In this document: positions 24,919 through 33,840 of the stretch, in pieces
Position numbering within the stretch: the stretch's first letter is position 1
Layout of the letters: each line of letters starts with the position of its first letter
From: Massilia putida
Lineage (GTDB): Bacteria > Pseudomonadota > Gammaproteobacteria > Burkholderiales > Burkholderiaceae_D
Length of the DNA: 64,000 bases
Assembly (NCBI RefSeq): GCF_001941825.1
Contig: NZ_CP019038.1
Span: forward strand, 6,758,001 to 6,822,000
Direction: 5' to 3'
The notes under the pieces: generated by a model
What the model was told of the DNA's origin: nothing
The model's input: the letters and a program-made list of their open reading frames with translations, nothing else
The model's database searches: none
Program-made: the position numbers and the translations under genes

Positions 24919-27113
24919 TGCAGACGGCCATCGACAAGCTGCGCGAACTGCGCGCGCTGCACGAAGACGGCCTGCTGAGCCGCCAGGAATTCGACAGCCG
25001 CAAGAACGCGATCCTGGACGCGGCCTATCCCGCCGACGCCCCCGCGTACGCCGACGCGCCGGCCCGCGCCGGCACCGAGATCGGCCTGATGGCCACGCAG
25101 GAAGTGGGCCCGGCGCACCGCCGTTACCGGCTGGAGCACCTGATCGCGCAGGGCGGCATGGGCGAGGTGTGGCAGGCGACCGATCTCGCGACGCACGCGG
25201 AACTCGGCCACAGCGCCCAGGTGGCGTTGAAGATCCTGCCGCCGCGCCTGACGGAAAACGCGTTGCACGCGAAGCTGCTGATCGAGGAAGCGGCACGCGC
25301 GCGCCAGCTGGCGCACCAGAATATCGTGCGCGTCTACGACTGGGCGCAGGACCCGGCCACGGACAGCTATTTCATCATCATGGAGTGTCTCGACGGCGAG
25401 GATCTCGACGCCTTGCTGGCGCGCGAAGGCCGGCTCGGTCTCGACCGCGCGCTGGGCATCCTCGCGCCGCTGGCCGATGCGCTCGACTACGCGTGGGAAC
25501 GGCACCACCTCGTCCATCGCGACATCAAGCCGGCCAACGTGTTCCTGGCGCGCGGTGGCGACGTCAAGCTGCTCGATTTCGGCATCGCGGCACGAGCGCG
25601 GGCCGGCGGCCCGTCCCTGGAGGCGCCCGCCAGTTCGGGCACGGCGGGCTATCGCGCGCCGGAGGCCAGCGCCGCCGGTGGTGTGCCGGAGCGCGGGCTC
25701 GACGTGTATGCCGTGGCCGTGATGCTGTACCGGATGCTGGCGGGCGCGCTGCCCGCGGGTGCCGATCCCGCGCGGCCGCAAGGCTTGAACGACGGCCAGT
25801 GGCGCGTACTGAAATCCGGCTTCGCGCGCGAGCCGGCGGTGCGGCCTGCCGGCGTGTCCGACCTGGTCGCGCGCCTGCGTGCGGCCGCGGGGCCCAGTCC
25901 GGATGAACTGCGTGCGCGCGCGGACGCTGAACGCGCCGAACAGGCCGCGCGCGACGCCGCCGCGCGCAAGCTGGCGGAAGCGCGAGCCCGGCTCGATGCG
26001 GCAGCCAAGGCCCAGCTGGAGCGCCAGCGCCGCGAACAGGAGCGGGCGGCGAAGGCGGCGGCCGAACAGGCGCGGGCCGTGCGCAAGGAAGCGCTGCGCC
26101 GGCAACTGCTGGAGAGGCGCGCGGCGGAAGCGGAAAAGGCCAGAGCCGAACGCGAGGAGACGCAGCGCAAGCTCGCGCAGGCCAAGGCGGCCGCCATTTA
26201 TCTCGCCGAGCAGAAGCGCGCCCGCCTGGAAGAAGCGGCGCGCGCCCAGGCGATGCTCGAACAACTGCTGCCCACGCCCGCGAGTCCGGTGGCCGATACC
26301 GAAGGCGTTCTGCGCGACCGTTTCGAAGGCGGTGACAGCAGGGGCCCGGAACTCGTGCTGCTGCCGACGGGCCGGTTCCAGATGGGCTCTCCGGAGCACG
26401 AGCGCAAGATCGCGATGGCGTCCGGTTCGCAGCCGGCCTGGCTGGCGCGTGAACTGCCGCAGCACTGGGTCGGCATCGACAAGCCGATCGCGATGGGCCG
26501 TTATCCGGTGACGGTCGGCGAATGGCGCATGTTCGTCGCGGCGACGGGTTGGCGCTCCTCCGGGGAAACCGACTGGGACGCGCCCGGCTTCGCGCAGACG
26601 GACCGCCATCCCGTCGTCGGCGTGAACTGGTTCGACGCGATCCGCTACGTGCGCTGGCTCTCCGAGACGACGGGCAAGTCGTACCGCCTGCCCAGCGAAG
26701 CCGAGTGGGAATACGCGTGCCGCGCGGGGACGAAGACGGCGTTCTCGTTCGGCGATACGATCACGACCGACCAGGCCAATTACGACGGGAATTTCACGTA
26801 TAACGGCAGCCCGCGCGGCGTCTATCGGCGCGGCACGACGCCCGTGGGCGTGTTCGCCGCCAATCCCTGGGGCCTGTTCGACATGCACGGCAACGTGTGG
26901 GAATGGGTGCAGGACGTCGTCCACGACAATTACGACGGCGCGCCGCTGGACGGCAGCGCGTGGGAAGAGGGCGGCGACCAGGCGCGCCGCATCCTGCGCG
27001 GCGGTTCCTGGCTGTACAACCCGCGCTACCTGCGCTGTGCGCTGCGCAACGGGTTTTCGGCCGCCCTGTCGAACGACATCGTCGGTTTCCGCGTCGTGCG
27101 CGACCTGATGTAA
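24915..27113 (+). CDS. Ser/Thr protein kinase fused to a formylglycine-generating-enzyme-like domain
   Basis: This 732-residue protein has four parts. Residues 6-36 look like a SHOCT motif (LREL..LHEDGLLSRQEFD). Residues 72-310 are a Hanks kinase with GGMGEVW, VALK (Lys106), HRDIKPAN (201-208) and DFG (221-223), so it should be active. An Ala/Arg/Glu-rich coiled coil follows (about 315-450). Residues 475-732 are a SUMF1/FGE-like domain (GRYPVTVGEWRMF, RLPSEAEWEYACRAGT, NVWEWVQD, GFRVVRD). Such C-lectin-like domains are often binding modules rather than enzymes. It has no membrane helix and is coupled to the SPFH gene by ATGA. Confidence 0.9.
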   Translation: MMQTAIDKLRELRALHEDGLLSRQEFDSRKNAILDAAYPADAPAYADAPARAGTEIGLMATQEVGPAHRRYRLEHLIAQGGMGEVWQATDLATHAELGHSAQVALKILPPRLTENALHAKLLIEEAARARQLAHQNIVRVYDWAQDPATDSYFIIMECLDGEDLDALLAREGRLGLDRALGILAPLADALDYAWERHHLVHRDIKPANVFLARGGDVKLLDFGIAARARAGGPSLEAPASSGTAGYRAPEASAAGGVPERGLDVYAVAVMLYRMLAGALPAGADPARPQGLNDGQWRVLKSGFAREPAVRPAGVSDLVARLRAAAGPSPDELRARADAERAEQAARDAAARKLAEARARLDAAAKAQLERQRREQERAAKAAAEQARAVRKEALRRQLLERRAAEAEKARAEREETQRKLAQAKAAAIYLAEQKRARLEEAARAQAMLEQLLPTPASPVADTEGVLRDRFEGGDSRGPELVLLPTGRFQMGSPEHERKIAMASGSQPAWLARELPQHWVGIDKPIAMGRYPVTVGEWRMFVAATGWRSSGETDWDAPGFAQTDRHPVVGVNWFDAIRYVRWLSETTGKSYRLPSEAEWEYACRAGTKTAFSFGDTITTDQANYDGNFTYNGSPRGVYRRGTTPVGVFAANPWGLFDMHGNVWEWVQDVVHDNYDGAPLDGSAWEEGGDQARRILRGGSWLYNPRYLRCALRNGFSAALSNDIVGFRVVRDLM

Positions 27114-27220
27114 CGGCCCGGCACGATACGGAGCAGCAACTTCACGGCAGTGACATAATGGACCGGCACGCGGGCGAGGCCGGCGGTGCCGTCCGCGTCT
27201 TTGGAACCGAGGAGGTTGCC

Positions 27221-27325
27221 ATGCGCATTCCCAAAGACATCCAGATCCCCTTCATCGTGCTGTCGCTCGAGGCGGTCCTGCTGACAGGGGCGGCGTTGAT
27301 CTTCCTGGTCCTGCGACCCGGCTGA
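27221..27325 (+). CDS. 34-residue single-pass membrane peptide
   Basis: The frame encodes MRIPKDIQIPFIVLSLEAVL followed by LTGAALIFLVLRPG: a short amphipathic start and one strong membrane helix. A very good ribosome site (GAGGAGG, six bases before the ATG) supports translation. It lies 107 bases after the kinase gene on the same strand and may be the last gene of the operon. No family is known. Confidence 0.5.
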   Translation: MRIPKDIQIPFIVLSLEAVLLTGAALIFLVLRPG

Positions 27326-27334
27326 CGGGCGCAT

Positions 27335-28828
27335 TCAGGCGTCGAGAAGGCGGGCCGCCGCGCGCCGGCGATCGCCCGCCGGGCTGCGTTCGGCCTGGTC
27401 TTCCGGACGCGCACTGCACGCGAAGCGCACGCGGCCCGTGAAGCGGGCGAGCCGCTCCAGCATGGTGGCGGGACTCAGCGCCGTTTCCAGGCGGGTAGCG
27501 GGGTCGAGGTGCCAGAAGCCGCCGTCGCGGTGGAACAGCACCGGCATACCGGCCGCGCGCGGCAGGGCGCCGCCGCCGTGCGCTTGCGGTTCGACGCCAG
27601 GTGCGCACAACACGAAGCACTCGGCGCCGCCGCCGGCGTCCACGCGGTGCAAGGTCAGCGCGTGTGCGTGCAGCGCGGTGACGACGAAGGTCACGACGCC
27701 GCGGATGCTGGCCGTCAGTTCGATGCGCATGCCGAGCCGCAGCGGCACGCGTGCGTGCTTGCCGGGCCAGACCCCGTCCAGCAGCAGGCCGTAGCGCGAC
27801 ACGTCCTCGATCTCGAATCCGCCGCGCGCCGGACGGACGACGGCGTGGCGCGCGGACAGGCGGCGCGTGAGGCCGTCCGGTTCGGGGCCGTGCGCGCCGT
27901 AGTGTTCGAGCAGGAGATCGGCCTCGCCACCCGGCGATTCATGACGGCCCAGCGCGCACTCGTCCAGCGCGAACAGGCGCACGTGGCGTTGCGCGCCCGC
28001 ATCCGGCTCCGCGTACACCAGGCACGCGCTGCTGGCCGGGCAGGGGTGCGCGGCCCGTTCCGCCGGCATGTCGATTTCGATCAGGTCTTCGTCCCAGGCG
28101 ATCGTCGGCAGCGCGACGGCCACCTTGCCGCCGGCGTTCGCGTCGAGGTTCAGTTGCGCGATGGAGGCGTTGCGCGCCTGGATGTCGATGTCCATCGCGC
28201 CGCCGCCGGCCAGGCCGTGCACGCGGGCGATGCCGGCATCGTCGGCGCTGATGCGCACGTTTTTATGCGTGGCCAGGAAGGTCTGGTGGATCTCGCCCAG
28301 CGACGCGTCCGGCCGGGGCACGAGCAGCACGAGCGTCGCCACCCACGTGCGGGCCCTGTCCGGACGATCGGAGGGGCGCGCATGGATTTCCAGGTCGATG
28401 CGGTACTGGCCGTGTTCGTGGCCGCGCGACGAGAATTCCACGAACACGGGGCGCCAGTCGCCGCGCAGGGTGCGGTTGAATTGCTGGCGGCCGCTCGTGC
28501 CCGGCAGCAGTTTCGATTCCAGCAACAGGGTCAACTGTGCGGGTACGTCGTCCGGCATGCCGCGCAATTCCAGCTTGATGGCCTGGCGGCCGCCGGCCGC
28601 GCGCGGGTCGAAGCCGCTCACGTGCAGGTGCGGACGCTGATTCGGGACCGGGCCCGGACGGATGGGCGCCGGCGCCCCCTCGGCGCGCACGTGTTTCACC
28701 ATGTCGAAGCTGGAGCCCAGCAGGTCGACGGACCCGGCGGCTTGCCGGTGCCCGTGCGCACACACGGGCTCGCCGGGGGCGACCCAGACCGTGCAATGCG
28801 GGTGATCGGGACTGCTGCAACGCTTCAT
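27335..28828 (-). CDS. FHA-domain protein
   Basis: The 497-residue protein has an FHA fold at about residues 290-390. It is seen in LFALDECALGRHESP (Gly-Arg), LTRRLSARHAVVR (Ser-x-x-His) and FEIEDVSRYGLLLDG (DxSxxGxxxDG), which are the phosphothreonine-contacting positions. The first 280 residues include an N-terminal Cys/His-rich start (CSSPDHPHC..CAHGH) that may bind zinc, and beta-rich segments of unknown family. FHA domains recognise phosphothreonine, so it is a likely reader for the cluster's kinases. It is transcribed toward the kinase operon and lies downstream of the PP2C gene. Confidence 0.85.
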   Translation of the reverse strand: MKRCSSPDHPHCTVWVAPGEPVCAHGHRQAAGSVDLLGSSFDMVKHVRAEGAPAPIRPGPVPNQRPHLHVSGFDPRAAGGRQAIKLELRGMPDDVPAQLTLLLESKLLPGTSGRQQFNRTLRGDWRPVFVEFSSRGHEHGQYRIDLEIHARPSDRPDRARTWVATLVLLVPRPDASLGEIHQTFLATHKNVRISADDAGIARVHGLAGGGAMDIDIQARNASIAQLNLDANAGGKVAVALPTIAWDEDLIEIDMPAERAAHPCPASSACLVYAEPDAGAQRHVRLFALDECALGRHESPGGEADLLLEHYGAHGPEPDGLTRRLSARHAVVRPARGGFEIEDVSRYGLLLDGVWPGKHARVPLRLGMRIELTASIRGVVTFVVTALHAHALTLHRVDAGGGAECFVLCAPGVEPQAHGGGALPRAAGMPVLFHRDGGFWHLDPATRLETALSPATMLERLARFTGRVRFACSARPEDQAERSPAGDRRRAAARLLDA

Positions 28829-28959
28829 GGGCGGTTATCGGTTCGGCAGGGTGATTGCGGGCGGGTTCTCGGGCCTCAGCTTACGCGATTGTAGCCGAGC
28901 GCAGCGCGCGGTATTCATTGTTGAGCAAGGCTTTTTTCCAAAAGCATCATTAACAACGG

Positions 28960-29940
28960 TCACGCACCGGGCAGCGCGGTCTCGTCGCGCGTCCGGCCGT
29001 CGTCGGGGACGCGCAGCAGGATCGCGCTGACGTTGTCCGGATAAAAGAACGCGGCCGGATGCGCATCGTACGCGGCCAGCAGCGCGTGCAGCATCGTCGC
29101 GGCATCCGCGCCGCCCGCCAGCAGCTGCGGCCACTGGCCCACCCAGCCGGCCGGGTCCGAGCACGACCACAGACCGTCCGTCGCCAGCAGGTACGAGCAG
29201 CCGGCGCGCAGCGCGACGGGGCGGCGGTCGGCCAGGCGGCACAGCCACGCCGGCAGGTTCAGCGGCGACAATTCGAACAACGGGTCGTTCAGCCGGGACG
29301 GATCGGCGAACGCATTCCCGAGCAGGAACGCCTGCGCCACCTGGGGCCGGTGCTCGCCGTGCACCTGCCGCCACCATTCCGCCTCGCCCAGCAGGCCGGC
29401 CATCGCATAGGCGGTGGCGGGGACGTGGTCGACCGTCAGCGGCGTCGCCCCCTCGGGCGTGATTTCGTACAACCGCGAATCGCCCACGTGGTACAGCAGG
29501 GGAGGTTCGCCCGCGCGCAGTTCCAGCAGCGTCAACGTCGTGCCGGGGCGCGCGCCCGGCGCGTCGGCGAAATGGCGCTGCAGGTCGCCGTGCAAGGCGT
29601 CCAGGCGGCGCGCCAGCTCGGCGGCGGTGGCGCAGGGCGGCAGCGCGAGCAGGCCCGCGACGACGGCTTCCGCCGCTTCCCGTCCGTGGCCATGGCCGCC
29701 CATGCCGTCCAGCACGGCGAGGCGCGCGTGGCCGGGACGCCAGCCGCCCAGGCGGCGGCGTTGCACGGCCTGGTCCTGCAGCCACGCGGCGTTGCCGTCC
29801 TCGTCGATCAGCAGCAGATTGTCCTGGTTTTCCGCGCGCAGGCGCGGTCCGGCGCCCAGGCGCGAGCAGGCGGCGACGTCGAGGGCGGTAAAACGGAGTC
29901 CGGCAATCCGGGCTTCAAGGGGCGATATCGGCATCTTCAT
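28960..29940 (-). CDS. PP2C-family protein phosphatase
   Basis: The 326-residue protein shows the metal-binding motifs of the PP2C/PppA family: RAENQDNLLL, VLDGMGGHGHG, LLYHVGDSRLYEI, LLATDGLWS and YPDNVSAILL at the end. These place the two catalytic metal ions. It should remove phosphates from Ser/Thr residues and is the natural antagonist of the two kinases in the cluster. There is no membrane helix. The first ATG (29940) was used; a second is two codons downstream. It lies 35 bases downstream of the MFS gene and may be co-transcribed with it. Confidence 0.92.
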   Translation of the reverse strand: MKMPISPLEARIAGLRFTALDVAACSRLGAGPRLRAENQDNLLLIDEDGNAAWLQDQAVQRRRLGGWRPGHARLAVLDGMGGHGHGREAAEAVVAGLLALPPCATAAELARRLDALHGDLQRHFADAPGARPGTTLTLLELRAGEPPLLYHVGDSRLYEITPEGATPLTVDHVPATAYAMAGLLGEAEWWRQVHGEHRPQVAQAFLLGNAFADPSRLNDPLFELSPLNLPAWLCRLADRRPVALRAGCSYLLATDGLWSCSDPAGWVGQWPQLLAGGADAATMLHALLAAYDAHPAAFFYPDNVSAILLRVPDDGRTRDETALPGA

Positions 29941-29975
29941 ACTGTAACCGGAAATGCCATAACGCCAAGCTTCGA

Positions 29976-31244
29976 TTAGATGGGGTTTTTCCGTCCACCC
30001 GTGAGTAACACGGCCGCGTTCACGAGCACGCATGCGCCGGCCGCCGTCAACGCGAAGCGCACGCCCCACGCATCCGCGACGCGGCCCCAGAACAGGCTGC
30101 CGGCCGTATAGCCGCCAGCCATCACGACGAGGTAGATGGCCAGCGTGCGCGCCCTCACCTCGGCCGGGAACGACAGCTGCGCCGTCGCATTCAACGTCGA
30201 CACGACGGCCGACCAGGCCATGCCGCCGCACAGGATCAGCGGAACGAGCAGGGCCAGCGAGTGCAGGAAGGGCATCGTGGCCAGCATCGCACCGTACACG
30301 ACGAGCGCGCCCGCGAGGATGCTCGTCTTGTCGACGCGGGCGCGGACCGCGGGCAGGCAGAACGCGGCGATGACGGCGCCGCCGCCCAGGCTGCCCATCA
30401 GCGTGCCGAACACGCTGGCGTCCATGCGCAGCACGTCGCGCACGAACACGGGCAAGAGGCCCGCGAACGCGATGGTGGCGAAGAACACGCTCGCCACATT
30501 GCGCAGGATGCGGCGGTAGCGCGGGCAGCCGAACGCCATGTACAGGCCTTCGCGCAGGCGCGCGCCGTAGCCCGCGCACGACTTGGGTTGCGATGCGCCT
30601 TCGCGCCACCACGCGCGGTAGATCGCGAGCAGGCCGACGAACGAGACGGCGTTCACGAGGAACAGCGGCCCGGGGCCGATCCATTTGAACAGCACGCCGC
30701 CCAGCGCCGGGCCGAGGATCGCGGCCGTGTTGTACGACAGGTTGTTGAGCGTCGCCGCCGCCTCCACTTCGTCCGGCTCGACGAGCCCGGAGATCGCCGC
30801 CTGCCACGCGGGCCACATGAACGCGGAGCCGCAGCCGAGGCAGAACAGCACCGCCAGCACGGCGGCATGCGGCGCGTGGCCGCTGGCGACGATCGCCGCC
30901 AGCGCGCAGGCGCAGCCGGCCATGAACAGGTTGCAGAAGAACAGGAATTTGGGCCGGTGCACGGCATCCGCGACGACGCCGGCGAACAGCGCGAACAGGA
31001 AGATCGGGATATACGTGGACGTTTGCACGAGCGTCGTCATCGACGCCGATTGCGAGCTGGACGCGATCAGCCAGGCTGACGCGAACGTCTGGATCCACGT
31101 GCCGAGGTTCGAGACCAGGTTGGCGCACCACAGGCGGCGGTAGCGCGCATGGCGCAGCGGTTGCGTCAGCGGGACCCTGCGCCGCGCCGGGGCCGCCGTC
31201 GCCGTTTGGGGCCGCGCGGCGGGGGCGAGGCTGGATTTCGTCAT
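29976..31244 (-). CDS. MFS transporter (EntS-like, MFS_3 type)
   Basis: The 422-residue protein begins with RHARYRRLWCANLVSNLGTW, typical of the MFS_3 subfamily that includes the enterobactin exporter EntS, and has about twelve hydrophobic helices. VADAVHRPKFLFF is the loop 2-3 motif in degenerate form. Substrate unknown. It sits between the two halves of the kinase/SEDS cluster; nothing in its sequence ties it to phosphorylation, so it may be a passenger. Confidence 0.85.
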   Translation of the reverse strand: MTKSSLAPAARPQTATAAPARRRVPLTQPLRHARYRRLWCANLVSNLGTWIQTFASAWLIASSSQSASMTTLVQTSTYIPIFLFALFAGVVADAVHRPKFLFFCNLFMAGCACALAAIVASGHAPHAAVLAVLFCLGCGSAFMWPAWQAAISGLVEPDEVEAAATLNNLSYNTAAILGPALGGVLFKWIGPGPLFLVNAVSFVGLLAIYRAWWREGASQPKSCAGYGARLREGLYMAFGCPRYRRILRNVASVFFATIAFAGLLPVFVRDVLRMDASVFGTLMGSLGGGAVIAAFCLPAVRARVDKTSILAGALVVYGAMLATMPFLHSLALLVPLILCGGMAWSAVVSTLNATAQLSFPAEVRARTLAIYLVVMAGGYTAGSLFWGRVADAWGVRFALTAAGACVLVNAAVLLTGGRKNPI

Positions 31245-31394
31245 CCACGCAGTCTACGGGCGCGCCACGGCCGGGTCAACGCGGCGGCCGGACTTGCGCG
31301 CGTTTGCCCGGCCGGTGCGGGGTTTTCCCAACGTGACGATTCGATAACCTGGGCGGCCGTGCTATCTTGTCGTTTTCGTCATCGATGACCGCGC

Positions 31395-31877
31395 GTGCTG
31401 ATCCGCCCGTTCGAATCCACCGACATCCCTGCCGCCGCCGACGTGCTGCGGCGCGCCGCCGAGACCTTCATCCTGCACGAGTCGACGCCCGAACACGCAG
31501 CAAACTTTCTCGCCGAGCACGACGCGGCGGCCCTGCGCCGCAACGTCGACGCCGACTTTCTGTACCACGCGGCCGTCGTGGACGGCGTGCTGGCCGGGTT
31601 CATCGGCGTGCGCGGCGGTACGCATCTATTTCACCTGTTCGTGGACGCGGCGTACCAGCGGCGCGGGATCGCGCGGGCGTTGTGGGAGGTCGCGCGGGCG
31701 GCGGCGCTGCGGCCGGGGCACCCCGGCGTCTTCACCGTCAACGCGTCGAACGTCGCGGTGCCGTTCTATGCATCGCTGGGTTTCGAACGTACGGCGCCCA
31801 TGCAGGAGGCCTCCGTGCGCTACAACCCGATGCGTCTCGTCGTCGCGGGTTCAGTGCCCCTCGTCGGTGCGGCGTAG
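31395..31877 (+). CDS. GNAT-family N-acetyltransferase
   Basis: The 160-residue protein begins LIRPFESTDIPAAADVLRRA and has the acetyl-CoA loop VDAAYQRRGIARALWEVA (Q/R-x-x-G-x-A) and the closing NASNVAVPFYASLGFE. The start is a GTG at 31395 with no obvious ribosome site, so the start is uncertain. The substrate is unknown. It is divergent from the MFS gene and its 3' end overlaps the convergent SH3 gene by 27 bases. Confidence 0.82.
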   Translation: MLIRPFESTDIPAAADVLRRAAETFILHESTPEHAANFLAEHDAAALRRNVDADFLYHAAVVDGVLAGFIGVRGGTHLFHLFVDAAYQRRGIARALWEVARAAALRPGHPGVFTVNASNVAVPFYASLGFERTAPMQEASVRYNPMRLVVAGSVPLVGAA

Positions 31878-32288
31878 CCACAGGCTGCTGGCCCAGCCTT
31901 CCACGTCGCGGCCGTCGACCTTCGCGCGCACGCGCCACCAGTCGCCGTCCGTCGCGCCCGTCGCGCTGACGACGGTGCCGGCCCGCAGCACCCGCGTCCG
32001 CGCGGCGCGCACGCCGTGGTCTGCGCGCAGGTTCAAATCGTCGACGACGCGATAGCGCGCGCCGGCCGCCGGTCCGACGGCCGCCACCGCCGCCTGGACC
32101 GGCGCGGGCGCGGACGCGGACGGCAGCATTCTCGAACACGGCAGACCCAGGGCGAGCGTCCCGCCGGCCAGCACGGCCGCGGCCCGCACATTGGGACGGC
32201 GCCACCACGCGCGCGGCGTGCACCATGCGGCCAGCACGAGCGTGAGCGCGAACGCCAGGCCCCAGATGGCGACTGTGCCGAGGTCCAT
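31851..32288 (-). CDS. Membrane-anchored SH3-domain protein
   Basis: The 145-residue protein begins with a membrane helix (LGTVAIWGLAFALTLVLAAW). A second hydrophobic stretch follows, and residues about 82-145 form a bacterial SH3 domain (YRVVDDLNLRADHG, LRAGTVVSATGATDGDWWRV, GWASSLWLRR). Such domains often bind peptidoglycan stems. GAGG lies six bases before the chosen ATG at 32288; an ATG at 32303 has none. It is the last gene of the kinase-SEDS operon, so a wall-binding role fits. Confidence 0.8.
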   Translation of the reverse strand: MDLGTVAIWGLAFALTLVLAAWCTPRAWWRRPNVRAAAVLAGGTLALGLPCSRMLPSASAPAPVQAAVAAVGPAAGARYRVVDDLNLRADHGVRAARTRVLRAGTVVSATGATDGDWWRVRAKVDGRDVEGWASSLWLRRTDEGH

Positions 32289-32295
32289 GCGCGCC

Positions 32296-33840
32296 TCAGG
32301 CATCGAAGCGGAGCACGTAATGGCCCGCGACGAGGTGGTGGCCCGCCGGCAGACGGTACGGCTGTTCCGGCGTGGCCGCGTCGATGGCGGCGACGAAGGC
32401 CAGGTTGTCGTCCAGGTGGTACAAGGCCTGCGTGGGCGATTGCCGTGCGATCAGCCAGCCGTCCGGCGCCGCCTCGAAGCTGAACGCGTCGCGCGACAGG
32501 CCCAGGCGGTCGGCGCTCGACGGCGGCGTGCCGGCGGCATTGCGCAGGAAGCGCGGCGAGTCCAGCACGCGCAAGGCGGCCAGCATCGCCGCGCCGCGCC
32601 CGAACGTGAAGCGCGCACCGGGCGCCACCGGCAGGGCCGGGGGCTGCGGCAGCATCAGGAGGGCGCAGTAACGGTCCGCCAGCGCGGGCGCGCACGCCGC
32701 GAGGTCCAGCCGCGCGCCGTCGACGGGACTGAAGCTGGCCGGCACCGCGATGCGTTCGCGGCCCGCAGGCGTGATGGCGTGCAGCGCGTCCTGGTCGTCG
32801 ACGGTGAAACCGATGACGGCATCGGCCGCTTGCGCCGACGGGACGAAGGCGCGGTTCAAGCCGATCTCCAATACCTGGGCGCCGGTCTCGCGGTAGCGCG
32901 ACAGCCGCGGCAGCGCGAGTGCCGCGAGGGCCACGCGCCGGCGCTGGACGGGTGCATAGGTCGCGTCCAGCGCCGCGCCGGCCGGCGCCGGTGCCGTCAC
33001 GTGCGCAAGCGGCACGGCCGTGAGTTCGGGATCGGGCACGGTGCGCGGTTTCCAGACGGCCGGACGTGCAGCCGGCGTGGCGGGCGCTTTCGATACGGCG
33101 TGGGGGCGCGACGGCGTCGCGCGCAGCAGCAGGCGCAGCGCGGCGCCCGTGGCGTCGGCGGCGCCGCGGCGCGACTTGATCGTCCAGTAGCCGGCGGCCG
33201 CATCCCAGGTGCAGTCGAAGGCATCTTTGGGCCGCACCTGCACTTCCAGCGGCGCGTCCGGCCCGTCGTTGATGAGGAGGACGGCGCCTTCCGCGCCGAA
33301 CGGCCAGCCCGGCGCGGCGTACGTGGCCTCGTGCTCGTCGTGGCCGATCAACGTGAGTCTCTGGTGCGGGTAGATGGGGCAGACGGTCTTCCACACGGCG
33401 CTGTCGCGCGACACGCTGACCGTGTATTGCACGGCTTCGTCGGGCGCGGGCAGGTAGACGGCGTGGCCGAACTTGACCTCGACCTCGCCCGGTGCCAGGC
33501 GGTCGGCGCCGATCACGTGGTAACGGACGTCGTCGCCCTGCAGCAGGTCGCCGAAATCCTTCTGGTGCAACGCCGCCAGGCCTTGCGCGAGGTCGCGCAC
33601 GCGGGCGCCGCGCGTGAGGTGGCGGTCGTCGTCGACCTCTTCCTGCGGCAGCATCAGCGTGACGTGGGAAAAGCAGCGGACGGCGGCACGGCCGCGCTGC
33701 TCGCGCGGCGTGCGTTCCAGCAGGTCGCGCAGCAGCGGACGGCGCGCGAACAGCGCGAGGCCGGGCGCCTGCCAGATGGCGTGGGCGTCGAAGACGTCGC
33801 CCACCTTGCCTAGAGCTTCATGTTGGACGTAGACCGGCAT
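32296..33840 (-). CDS. Unknown protein with a C-terminal FHA-like region
   Basis: The 514-residue protein has no signal peptide. The C-terminal 130 residues contain APGARFTFGRGAAMLAALRV, RLGLSRDAFSFEAAPDGW and LYHLDDNLAFV. Their order (FGRG, LSR, a buried strand, then a final loop) recalls an FHA domain, though the conserved histidine is replaced. The N-terminal part (residues 1-250) is unassigned. An AGGAG site precedes the start, which lies inside the SEDS gene's 3' end (31-base overlap). I infer a phosphoprotein-binding partner of the operon's kinase. Confidence 0.65.
   Translation of the reverse strand: MPVYVQHEALGKVGDVFDAHAIWQAPGLALFARRPLLRDLLERTPREQRGRAAVRCFSHVTLMLPQEEVDDDRHLTRGARVRDLAQGLAALHQKDFGDLLQGDDVRYHVIGADRLAPGEVEVKFGHAVYLPAPDEAVQYTVSVSRDSAVWKTVCPIYPHQRLTLIGHDEHEATYAAPGWPFGAEGAVLLINDGPDAPLEVQVRPKDAFDCTWDAAAGYWTIKSRRGAADATGAALRLLLRATPSRPHAVSKAPATPAARPAVWKPRTVPDPELTAVPLAHVTAPAPAGAALDATYAPVQRRRVALAALALPRLSRYRETGAQVLEIGLNRAFVPSAQAADAVIGFTVDDQDALHAITPAGRERIAVPASFSPVDGARLDLAACAPALADRYCALLMLPQPPALPVAPGARFTFGRGAAMLAALRVLDSPRFLRNAAGTPPSSADRLGLSRDAFSFEAAPDGWLIARQSPTQALYHLDDNLAFVAAIDAATPEQPYRLPAGHHLVAGHYVLRFDA

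Noticed and set aside
23538..26924. A 1128-codon - strand frame opposite the SPFH and kinase genes
   Set aside because: It is antisense to proteins with intact kinase and FGE motifs; its composition is Ser/Arg/Ala-rich and it has no ribosome site.
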